This document shows, in pieces, positions 13,890-20,824 of a DNA stretch of 23,609 nucleotides. The DNA lies in the NCBI GenBank assembly GCA_035294855.1, contig DATGKD010000129.1, forward strand, positions 1 to 23,609. Direction: 5' to 3'. Position 1 is the stretch's first letter; every line of letters begins with the position of its first letter. The translations under genes and the position numbers were made by a program. The notes beneath the pieces are model-generated. The model was not told the DNA's origin. It was given only the letters and a program-made list of their open reading frames with translations, and made no database searches. Origin of the DNA: DATGKD01 sp035294855 (GTDB taxonomy: Bacteria; Actinomycetota; Acidimicrobiia; Acidimicrobiales; UBA8190).

Positions 13890-15379
13890 GCGGAGACGCG
13901 AGCCCCGCCCCCCACGACGCCGAGGCACGGCGTCGGGTGCGCGACTTCCTGCTTTCCCGAGGCGTGCCGGAGGACGAGGTCGCGGAAGGTGAAGCGAAGG
14001 ACGTCCTCGACCTGCTCGTGGCGGACCGTGTCGTCGTCCCGGCCCCGCGGCGCTACACGGAGTCGGACGTGGCCGAACGGACGGGGATGCCCGTCGAACT
14101 GGCGCGCCGGTTCTGGCGTGCCTTGGGCTTTCCCGCGGTCGAGCCGAGCGACCGTGTGTTCACGGACCTCGACGTCGAAGCGCTTACCACGTTGCGAGCG
14201 CTCATCGAGCTGAGGAGCTCGGACGCGAGTGCCGACACGAGCGCCGACGTCGAGACCGCGCTGCAGATGACGCGGGTCATCGGCTCCTCCATGGCCCGCA
14301 TCGCCGAGGCCGAGGTCTCTCCGGCCGTGCGGACGATGCTCGCCGGATCCGACGCCGCCGACAGCGTGGAGGCGGCCGACCGCTTTGCCGCGCTGGCCGA
14401 GCCGACGCTCGCCGCCATGGCCCGGCTGCTCGAGTTCGTGTGGCGCCGCCACGTCGCCGCCGCGGTACGGCGCGCCATGCTGCAGCGGACCCGGGGTGAC
14501 AGCCAGGCCCAGCCGGTGCTCGCGGTGGGTTTCGCCGACATGGTGGGGTTCACCGTCCTGAGCCAGCAGTTGGCCGAGGACGAGCTCGCGGCCATGGTGA
14601 GCCGCTTCGAGGAGGTCGCTCGCGACACGGTGACGGCCGGCGGTGGCCGGGTCGTGAAGATGATCGGCGACGAGGCGATGTTCGTCGCCGACACCGTCCT
14701 CGACGCCGCGCACATCGGTCTCGCGTTGGCGGAGGCGTATGCCGACGACGACCTCCTGTCGGACGTGCGTGTGGCGCTCGCCGTCGGGCCGGTTCTCGTG
14801 CAGGACGGCGACTACTACGGCCCCGTCGTCAACCTCGCGAGCCGCGTGGTCGACATCGCGCAGCCCGGGAGCGTGCTCGTCACCGACGACTTCCACCACA
14901 CCTTGGTGCTGGGCGTGGCCGGCCCCGGAGCGGTCGTGCCGGAGGCGGGTGGGTCAGATACCGGCCTGGTCAGTGCCGGCGGGGTCGGTGCGGGCGGTGT
15001 CGGTGCCGGCGGTGTCGGTTCCGGCGGTGTCGGTTCCGGCGCACCGTCCCCCGAGGGCGGACACGACGACACGGACGCCGAGAGCGAATTCACGTTCAAG
15101 GCGCTGCGGCCGCGCAACATCAAGGGGCTCGGGCGCGTGCAGCTGTGGGTGCTGCACCGAGCCGGCGGCGAGGAACCCACGTTGGAGCGCCGGCTCGGCC
15201 GGCGCTGGGAACGCCTGTCCGAAGTGCTCGAGGATCTCGACGACCTGCGCGAACGGGGAGAACGCCTCATCACCGCCAGCCGCACCGGTTTGCGCCATGC
15301 AGCGGCGCTCGGTGAGCGCCTACCGTCAAGCGCCCGCGGTGCGGAAGGTGGCGATCTCGAAGGGACCGAGCGGGCATGA
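13886..15379 (+). CDS. Class III adenylate cyclase with N-terminal regulatory domain (Rv1264-like)
   Basis: 497 residues, GTG start within the gpsA stop. Residues 1 to about 195 match the adenylate cyclase regulatory domain known from Rv1264 (helical; YTESDVAERTGMPVELARRF, EPTLAAMARLLEFVWRRH). In Rv1264 this domain confers pH sensing; here that is inference. The catalytic domain (about 205-425) has metal-binding D218 in FADMVGFT and D262 in KMIGDE, adenine-specifying K258 and D309 (DGDYYGP), and transition-state N316 and R320 (VVNLASR), so an active enzyme making cAMP from ATP is expected, as a homodimer. A GGVGA/GGVGS repeat insert (about 365-385) interrupts the domain before EFTFKALRPRNIKGLG. 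The 3' end overlaps the convergent mannosidase gene by 54 bases. Confidence 0.9.
   Translation: MSGDASPAPHDAEARRRVRDFLLSRGVPEDEVAEGEAKDVLDLLVADRVVVPAPRRYTESDVAERTGMPVELARRFWRALGFPAVEPSDRVFTDLDVEALTTLRALIELRSSDASADTSADVETALQMTRVIGSSMARIAEAEVSPAVRTMLAGSDAADSVEAADRFAALAEPTLAAMARLLEFVWRRHVAAAVRRAMLQRTRGDSQAQPVLAVGFADMVGFTVLSQQLAEDELAAMVSRFEEVARDTVTAGGGRVVKMIGDEAMFVADTVLDAAHIGLALAEAYADDDLLSDVRVALAVGPVLVQDGDYYGPVVNLASRVVDIAQPGSVLVTDDFHHTLVLGVAGPGAVVPEAGGSDTGLVSAGGVGAGGVGAGGVGSGGVGSGAPSPEGGHDDTDAESEFTFKALRPRNIKGLGRVQLWVLHRAGGEEPTLERRLGRRWERLSEVLEDLDDLRERGERLITASRTGLRHAAALGERLPSSARGAEGGDLEGTERA
14981..15040 (+). repeat. Four 15-bp tandem repeats in the cyclase gene
   Basis: Units at 14981-14995, 14996-15010, 15011-15025 and 15026-15040, consensus GGTGTCGGTTCCGGC, encode Gly-rich G-V-G-(A/S)-G. 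They lie in a loop of the catalytic domain and stay in frame when gained or lost. Confidence 0.9.
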
Positions 15380-18031
15380 CCCGTCCACGGGCGCGAGGGT
15401 CCGGCCCCGAAGGTCGACGAGCCATCCCGTGCGGTCACCGATCGACACGGTCGTCTCGGCGTCCGTCGGGTTGAAGACCCGCACCTCGAGCAGCGACGCC
15501 TGGCGCTGCACCGCCGAGACCTCGGCGCCCTCGACGCGCAGCTCACTGCCTTGCGGCGGCCGGGTCCCGCCCCCCGACGCGTACACCACGTCGAGTGGGA
15601 GGAACACGTCGTCGACGAGCGCGTAGGGATCGGGGCAGTCGACGCACAGCGCGTAACGAGCCTCGATCTGCTTGCCCCGGAGCTGGAGCCCGTCGACCGG
15701 CGTCAAGGGACCGGCGGGCAGCGGGCGGTACGACATGCCCAGGCGCGACAGCATGCCCGTCGACCGCAGAAGCGTCACCGCCATGGCGTGCGCCCCGTCG
15801 TCGTCCACGTCCACCAGCTCGTACTCGAGCAGGCCCTCGTGGGCCAGCGTGAGCCCACCCGCCGACACGAAGCGGCGCGACGGAAACGTCGGCAGCCCGA
15901 ACTCGTCGGGCCGTCCTTCGGCCACCAGTGCGCGCCGCACCACCGCGAACGCGCACTCGGCATCGGAGTGGTCGGCCGGGGCCGGCAAGGGCAGGTGCAC
16001 GCGCAGCCGGTGGTCGGACGCCGGGTTCACGAAGCGGGTGGTCACGCGCACGACCGGGTCGTCCGCCTGCACTTCGAGCTCGGTCGTCACGTCGACGGGA
16101 ACCTCGCCGATGCGCGCCCGCGTGCTTCCTGACACACGCTCGGGCCAGGTGAAGCGGGCCTCGATCGCCACCTTGGCGCGCAGCGGGCCGCGCTCGAGCA
16201 CGGTCACCGCCACCGAATCGGGCGTGTCGACGATGCGGTCGGTGGCCGGCGGCGAGTAGTTGTACGAGTCGCCGTGGTCCCCGCCGTCCACGAGGCGCCC
16301 GTAGCCGGGCACGCCACCCAGCGAGAACGTGCCGTCGACGACGTCCACGACGACCTCCACGAGGCCGTTGGTGATGGTGGGGCCGCGCCGTCCTGCACCG
16401 GCCGTGCCGGTCGACTCGGCGGGCTCGTGGACCTCGACGGCGTGGGTGATCTCGGCAGGCTGGGCGGGGCGCCAGCCGTAGCCGGGAACCTCGGCGGTGC
16501 GCATGAGGACGCGCTGCACGGGCGGCTGGTCGATCTTGATGCGCACGAGCGAGTCCGGCCGCGCCCCGAGGCGCGTGTAGAGGTCTTGCTTGACCGAGGC
16601 GATCGGCACGTCGAAGCGCTCCTCGTTGCCGAATGCGATCGTGACGTCGATCCCGGTCTCGTCCTCTTCGACGCGCACGTCCTGGATCCACGTGTGGGTG
16701 TCGATCTGGCTGCCGGCCGGCATCATGCCGAGGATCGTGCGCACCGTGGTGGCGTCGAGAGTCAACGGACCGAGGCCACGCGGGATACCGAACGCACCGG
16801 GCTCCTCGGGCAACGCCTGGGTGCGCGCCGGCACGTCCTCACCCTGGACGACCACCTCCACGAGGCCGCCCCGCGACCTCGCCGCGCTGTTCACGGCGAA
16901 CGGCCCGGCGTCGGCGAGGGACCGGGTCAGGGCACTGAGGGCACCCTCGGCCAGCCCGTCGGCGATGACCCGAGCCTCCGCGTAGCGGACGTTGACGGCG
17001 TCGACGACGTCGTCGACCGAGCAGGCACACACCGAGTCGTGGGCCGCGTTGCGGACCACCTCTTTCCAGGCGATGCCGAACAAGGTCGCCGGCCACTTGT
17101 CGGCCGGGAGGAACAAGGCGCACAGCGGCTCGGCCCGGCGCTCGAGCGCGCGTTCGGCGCGGGCCGCCGCCTGCTTCACGTCGACGCGGTTGGAGGCCAC
17201 TCCCATGAGCACGTTGGCCCGTGCCCCCGAGCGCAGCTCGCCACGCCAGGTCGGCAGGCCCTCGGTGGGCGCCGTGGCGAGGTACTCGGCGAGCGAGGTG
17301 ATCTCGAGCGCGCTGTCGTCCTGGAGAGCGTTGGCCTCGGCGACCACCCGGCCCAGCCACGGCTGCGGCTCCTGGTGGTCGGTGCCGTTCATGAACAGCA
17401 GCCCGTCGAGGAGGAACTCGCCGACCTCCTTTTCGTGGTCGGCGACGCGGCGCACGAGCGCCTTGGCGTCGTCGGGGATGGACGCCCCGTTGCCGTAGCC
17501 CGTCATGAGGTACTCGGCGCGCACCTTCGACCCGTCGGGGGCCTCCCACCAGAAGGCGCTCTTGTCGACGGTCGACGGCACCCCCCGCCACACCACGGCG
17601 TGCTCGAACCCGGCCTGGCGGAGGATCTGGGGCATCTGGGCGATGTGCCCGAACATGTCGGGCAGGTACCCGACCTCCATGACGCCCCCGAAGGACGCGC
17701 CCCGCAGGATCCCGAGCTGCAGGTCGCGCACGATCGTCTCGCCCGAGATGAGGAACTCGTCCATGAGGACGTACCACGGCCCCATGGACACCCGTCCCGC
17801 GGCCGCCAGCGCGCGCAGGCGCCCAGCTGCCTCCGGCCGGACCTCGAGGTAGTCGTCCACCACCGCCATCTGCCCGTCGAGCAGGAACTTGGCGTACGAG
17901 GGGTCGTCCTCGAGCAGGGGGATCAGCCGGTCGAGCATCCGCACCAGGCGCAAGCGGAAGCTCTGGTACGGCTCGTACCACTCGCGATCCCAGTGGGTGT
18001 GCGGGACGATGGCGACGCGTCGAGTGCTCAC
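15326..18031 (-). CDS. Glycoside hydrolase family 38 alpha-mannosidase
   Basis: 901 residues, GTG start. GH38 enzymes are retaining, zinc-dependent alpha-mannosidases. The N-terminal catalytic barrel starts IVPHTHWDREWYEPYQ (zinc ligands H11/H13/D15 region), then GPWYVLMDEFLISGET, the nucleophile region GYLPDMFGHIAQMPQILRQAG with D125, VVWRGVP, and FMNGTDHQEPQPW (metal-binding His). AWKEVVRNAAHDSVCACSVD belongs to the middle helical domain, and the second half is the beta-sandwich domain. No signal peptide is seen, so it is cytoplasmic, probably acting on mannosides or mannosylated oligosaccharides. The upstream TAATCT-N6-GTG fits a leaderless start. The 3' end overlaps the cyclase gene by 54 bases on the opposite strand. 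No sugar transporter or regulator is adjacent. Confidence 0.93.
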   Translation of the reverse strand: MSTRRVAIVPHTHWDREWYEPYQSFRLRLVRMLDRLIPLLEDDPSYAKFLLDGQMAVVDDYLEVRPEAAGRLRALAAAGRVSMGPWYVLMDEFLISGETIVRDLQLGILRGASFGGVMEVGYLPDMFGHIAQMPQILRQAGFEHAVVWRGVPSTVDKSAFWWEAPDGSKVRAEYLMTGYGNGASIPDDAKALVRRVADHEKEVGEFLLDGLLFMNGTDHQEPQPWLGRVVAEANALQDDSALEITSLAEYLATAPTEGLPTWRGELRSGARANVLMGVASNRVDVKQAAARAERALERRAEPLCALFLPADKWPATLFGIAWKEVVRNAAHDSVCACSVDDVVDAVNVRYAEARVIADGLAEGALSALTRSLADAGPFAVNSAARSRGGLVEVVVQGEDVPARTQALPEEPGAFGIPRGLGPLTLDATTVRTILGMMPAGSQIDTHTWIQDVRVEEDETGIDVTIAFGNEERFDVPIASVKQDLYTRLGARPDSLVRIKIDQPPVQRVLMRTAEVPGYGWRPAQPAEITHAVEVHEPAESTGTAGAGRRGPTITNGLVEVVVDVVDGTFSLGGVPGYGRLVDGGDHGDSYNYSPPATDRIVDTPDSVAVTVLERGPLRAKVAIEARFTWPERVSGSTRARIGEVPVDVTTELEVQADDPVVRVTTRFVNPASDHRLRVHLPLPAPADHSDAECAFAVVRRALVAEGRPDEFGLPTFPSRRFVSAGGLTLAHEGLLEYELVDVDDDGAHAMAVTLLRSTGMLSRLGMSYRPLPAGPLTPVDGLQLRGKQIEARYALCVDCPDPYALVDDVFLPLDVVYASGGGTRPPQGSELRVEGAEVSAVQRQASLLEVRVFNPTDAETTVSIGDRTGWLVDLRGRTLAPVDGSCPLGPFEIATFRTAGA

Positions 18032-18037
18032 GGGCCG

Positions 18038-18043
18038 AGATTA
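18038..18043 (-). promoter_or_regulatory. -10 element of the mannosidase gene (TAATCT), leaderless start
   Basis: TAATCT on the minus strand, six bases (CGGCCC), then the GTG at 18031. Confidence 0.55.
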
Positions 18044-18098
18044 GGCCTCCGCCCGGTCGATCAGGCCCCGTTCGGTTCCTGACTCGTGGCGTTTTCAC

Positions 18099-18104
18099 TA
18101 CCGT
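18099..18104 (+). promoter_or_regulatory. -10 element of the acyl-CoA synthetase gene (TACCGT)
   Basis: TACCGT, eight bases, then GTG at 18113. This supports 18113 as start rather than the upstream in-frame GTG at 18086. Confidence 0.4.
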
Positions 18105-18112
18105 CTGGCGCC

Positions 18113-19669
18113 GTGCCTCTGCTGCCGTGGCGCGCGCACCTGCCGGCCGGCGACGGCCTGGCGGCAGGCGATCTCACCGCCCGGGTGACACTGCCGGCGG
18201 CGTGGGCGGCCACCTGGGCGGCCGACCCCGGTGCCCGTGTCCTCCTCGACACCGCCGGGGGGCGCGGCGCGTGGTGCACGGCCGGCGAGCTCGACGAGCG
18301 CAGTGCGGCCATGGCGGCGCGCCTCATCGCCCTCGGCCTCGGGCCGTCCGATCGAGTGGTGTGGAGCGCGCCGTCGTCGGTGGCGGCCGTGGTCGCGAAC
18401 GTCGCCGCCCTGCGGGCGGGACTGGTCGTGGTGCCGGCCAACCCGGCGTACACGGCGCGCGAGCTCGCCCACATCGTGGACGACGCGCAGCCGTCGCTCG
18501 CCATCGTGGACGACCCCGACCGGGCGCGCGCCATGGACTTGCTTTCCCCGGTGCCCGTCGTCGATCTCGATGTCGTCCCCGTGGCGGGACCATCTCCCGC
18601 CCCGGCGCGGCACGTCGCGCCGTCAGCCACCACGCCCGGCTCGCCGCGGGCCGACGACCCCGCGCTGGTGGCGTACACGTCGGGCACCACCGGCGCGCCC
18701 AAGGGCGCCGTCCTCACCCACGCCAACCTGCTGGCGAACAGCGCCGCAGTGGCGGCCACGTGGCGGTGGGGCCCTGACGACGTCCTCGTGCACGCGCTCC
18801 CGGTCTTCCACGGTCACGGGCTGTGCGTCGCCCTGTACACGACGCTCCTGGTCGGGTCGTCGGCCGTCCTCCTGCCGCGCTTCGACGTCGATGCCGTGTT
18901 CGACGCGCGCGCCGAGCACCGGGCGACGATGTTCTTCGGCGTCCCCACCATGTACCACCGACTGGCCGCGTCGCCGCGGGTGGGCGAGCTCCGCGAGCTG
19001 CGCGTGGCGGTGTCCGGCTCGGCGCCGCTGCGCGCCGAGCTCCACCGGCACATCGCCTCGGCCGGCGGCACGACCGTGCTCGAGCGTTACGGCACCACCG
19101 AGACGCTCATGCTGACGTCCAATCCGTACGACGGCGAGCGCCGGGCGGGGACGGTGGGCTTTCCGTTTCCCGGCGTCGAGGTGCGCGTCGAGGCCGAGGA
19201 GTCAGGGCCCGGCGAAGGGGGAGAGATCCTGGCGCGCGGGCCTGCGGTGTTCCAGGGCTACTGGCGGCGGCCCGGGGCGACCGCCGAACGGTTCACCGAC
19301 GGCTGGTACCGGACCGGTGACCTCGGCGCCGTGGAGGACGGGTACCTCCGTATCCTGGGCCGCTCGGCGGAGCTCATCATCTCCGGCGGGTACAACGTGT
19401 ACCCGGCCGAGGTGGAGGACGTGCTCCTCGCTCACCCCGCTGTGGTGGAAGTGGCCGTCGCGGGCACACCGTCGGACGAGTGGGGCGAAGTCGTCACGGC
19501 GTGGGTGGTGAGCGACGGCGCGCCCGACGCGGAGTCGTTGCTCGCGTTCGCGGCCGACCGACTCGCGCCGTACAAGCAGCCCCGTCTCGTCCGCTTTGTC
19601 GACGCGTTGCCGCGTAACCCCATGGGAAAGGTGGTGCGCTCTGCGCTCGGCGACGCCGGTGCCCGGTGA
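18113..19669 (+). CDS. MatB-like acyl-CoA synthetase (probable malonyl-/methylmalonyl-CoA synthetase)
   Basis: ANL-superfamily AMP-forming ligase, 518 residues from GTG 18113 (VPLLPWRAHLPAG); an in-frame GTG at 18086 would add nine. Motifs in order: the P-loop-like YTSGTTGAPKGAVLTHANLL, HALPVFHGHGLCVAL, FFGVPTMYHRL, VSGSAPLRAELH, ERYGTTETLMLTSNPYDGE, RAGTVGFPFPGVEVRV, the hinge-containing GWYRTGDLG and GYLRILGRSAELIISGGYNV, and the catalytic Lys segment LPRNPMGKVVRS. The combination FHGHGL, TSNPYDGERRAGTVGFP is characteristic of MatB-type dicarboxylate ligases, which make malonyl-CoA from malonate, CoA and ATP. The closest alternative is another medium-chain acyl-CoA ligase. It is divergent from the mannosidase gene, and cutA follows 39 bases later on the same strand. 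Confidence 0.88.
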   Translation: MPLLPWRAHLPAGDGLAAGDLTARVTLPAAWAATWAADPGARVLLDTAGGRGAWCTAGELDERSAAMAARLIALGLGPSDRVVWSAPSSVAAVVANVAALRAGLVVVPANPAYTARELAHIVDDAQPSLAIVDDPDRARAMDLLSPVPVVDLDVVPVAGPSPAPARHVAPSATTPGSPRADDPALVAYTSGTTGAPKGAVLTHANLLANSAAVAATWRWGPDDVLVHALPVFHGHGLCVALYTTLLVGSSAVLLPRFDVDAVFDARAEHRATMFFGVPTMYHRLAASPRVGELRELRVAVSGSAPLRAELHRHIASAGGTTVLERYGTTETLMLTSNPYDGERRAGTVGFPFPGVEVRVEAEESGPGEGGEILARGPAVFQGYWRRPGATAERFTDGWYRTGDLGAVEDGYLRILGRSAELIISGGYNVYPAEVEDVLLAHPAVVEVAVAGTPSDEWGEVVTAWVVSDGAPDAESLLAFAADRLAPYKQPRLVRFVDALPRNPMGKVVRSALGDAGAR

Positions 19670-19696
19670 CCGGTGCACCGTGACGCCCGTGCTCGG

Positions 19697-19702
19697 TAGC
19701 GT
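19697..19702 (+). promoter_or_regulatory. -10 element of cutA (TAGCGT), leaderless start
   Basis: TAGCGT, six bases (CACGTG), then ATG at 19709. It decides the start against the in-frame GTG at 19706. The hexamer lies in a 7-bp inverted repeat (CGTGACG 19679-19685, CGTCACG 19700-19706). Confidence 0.5.
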
Positions 19703-19708
19703 CACGTG

Positions 19709-20047
19709 ATGATGCCGGGGCAGAACGGACCAGCCCACTACCAAGTAACGGTGACGGCTCCGAGTGAGACCGAGGCGTCGGCGTTGGGCCGTGCCGCCGT
19801 CGAGCGGCGTCTGGCGGCGTGCGCGCAGGTGTCGGGCCCGATCACGTCGGTCTATTGGTGGGACGGCGAGGTGACGTCGTCGCGGGAATGGATGTGCACG
19901 CTCAAGACGACGGCCGCTCGCTTGGGGGAGCTCACCGAACACCTCCGGTCGACGCACAGCTATGACACCCCCGAGATCGTCGCCACGCCGATCGTCGGTG
20001 GTGACGCCGATTACCTGGCGTGGTTGGACGCCGAGACCCTGCGATAG
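19709..20047 (+). CDS. cutA: CutA1 divalent-cation tolerance protein
   Basis: 112 residues from ATG 19709; GTG 19706 or ATG 19712 are also possible and change the N-terminus by one residue. CutA1 is a small cytosolic trimer of ferredoxin-like fold linked to copper and other divalent-metal tolerance; its exact activity is unsettled. Family features: VTAPSETEASALGRAAVERR, LAACAQVSGPITSVYWWDGE (the conserved LAAC and YWW), then LKTTAARLGELTEHLRSTH, the signature YDTPEIVATPI and the C-terminal YLAWLD. Length is normal. Its TAG stop forms the first half of the presumed -10 element of the next gene, 9 bases downstream. Confidence 0.93.
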   Translation: MMPGQNGPAHYQVTVTAPSETEASALGRAAVERRLAACAQVSGPITSVYWWDGEVTSSREWMCTLKTTAARLGELTEHLRSTHSYDTPEIVATPIVGGDADYLAWLDAETLR

Positions 20048-20050
20048 GTT
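20045..20050 (+). promoter_or_regulatory. -10 element of the GYD gene (TAGGTT), overlapping the cutA stop codon
   Basis: TAGGTT, six bases (TCGCGC), then ATG at 20057. The TAG is the cutA stop codon. Confidence 0.5.
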
Positions 20051-20056
20051 TCGCGC

Positions 20057-20347
20057 ATGGCAACCTTCTTGATGCTGTCGACGCTCGGGCCCGAGGGAAT
20101 GGCGACGCTGCGGCAGAGCCCGCAACGACTGAAGGAGGTCAACACCGAGGTCGAGGCCATGGGGGCGCGCATCGTTGCCCAATGGGCGCTGCTCGGTCAG
20201 TACGACTTCGCCACCATCCTCGAAGCCCCCGACGAAAAGACGATCACGAGGGTGGCCGTCGCGCTCGGCGCGCGTGGCACGCTCAAGACCAAGACGCTCA
20301 TCGCCGTGCCGATCGACGAGTTCCTGAAGACGCTCGAACCCCAGTAA
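20057..20347 (+). CDS. GYD-domain protein
   Basis: 96 residues, ATG start, length typical of stand-alone GYD-domain proteins. It begins MATFLMLSTLGPEGMATLRQ. The family motif is here GQYDFATILEAPDE, where the usual G-Y-D reads Q-Y-D, and the helix ITRVAVALGARGTLKTKTL and strand PIDEFL complete a ferredoxin-like alpha/beta fold. The family is widespread and its function is unknown. A leaderless promoter overlaps the end of cutA, so it can be transcribed alone. The stop TAA lies inside a short repeat tract. Confidence 0.9.
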   Translation: MATFLMLSTLGPEGMATLRQSPQRLKEVNTEVEAMGARIVAQWALLGQYDFATILEAPDEKTITRVAVALGARGTLKTKTLIAVPIDEFLKTLEPQ

Positions 20348-20379
20348 CGTCGAGCCCCAATAACGGAGCCCCAATAACG
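20336..20379 (+). repeat. Three 14-bp tandem repeats around the GYD stop codon
   Basis: GAACCCCAGTAACG (20336-20349), then after two bases GAGCCCCAATAACG (20352-20365) and GAGCCCCAATAACG (20366-20379). Each unit carries a TAA; the first supplies the stop of the GYD gene. Confidence 0.85.
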
Positions 20380-20392
20380 GAGAGCCCGAGCC

Positions 20393-20650
20393 TCAGTACC
20401 ACCACCAGCCGCGCTTGTGGAGCTCGGGCCGCACGTCGTCCTCCGAAAAGGCGTCGGGAAGCACGCTGGCGTCCGACAACCTGCGGATGAGGTAGCCGCC
20501 CTCGATGTGTTCGGCGACCTCGAAGCCGTGGCTCCACCCGCCGACGAACCGGTTGCGCACATCCACACGCGTGCCGGCCGTCAAGACCCAGTTCGACTGT
20601 CCCGGATCGACCGACTGTTCCGGATCGACCGTCATGACACTGTCGGCCAT
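20393..20650 (-). CDS. Small conserved-looking hypothetical protein ending in WWWY
   Basis: 85 residues, ATG start with AGGGGG directly upstream. After a polar N-terminus (MADSVMTVDPEQSVDPGQS) comes a compact domain: WVLTAGTRVDVRNRFVGGW, then SHGFEVAEHIEGGYLIRRLS, DASVLPDAFSEDDVRPEL and HKRGWWWY. It looks like a small beta-barrel, Tudor/SH3-like, of the sort found as hypothetical proteins in many actinobacteria; I know no function. A small repeat (DPEQSVDPGQS) is present near the N-terminus. It is divergent from rnhB with a 174-base gap that shows a possible TACCGT -10 for rnhB at 20705-20710 and nothing else clear. Confidence 0.7.
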   Translation of the reverse strand: MADSVMTVDPEQSVDPGQSNWVLTAGTRVDVRNRFVGGWSHGFEVAEHIEGGYLIRRLSDASVLPDAFSEDDVRPELHKRGWWWY

Positions 20651-20824
20651 CCCCCTCACCCTTCCTCGCGGCGCCCACGCCGGGGCCGCAGTTTGCGCTG
20701 GGTGTACCGTCGCTCGGTCGTGCCCATGATGGGCGCTGCGGGCGGCGTGCACAAGGGGGCGGGGGACAATACGGGGCCAACGAAACCTCGAGGTGCTTGG
20801 GGGACGGGTGAGGGAATCGAGCAG

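Noticed and set aside
19679..19706. CGTGACG/CGTCACG inverted repeat before cutA as a metal-responsive operator
   Set aside because: Only 7 bp with a 14-base gap; no known metal-regulator consensus fits, so it is mentioned only with the promoter.
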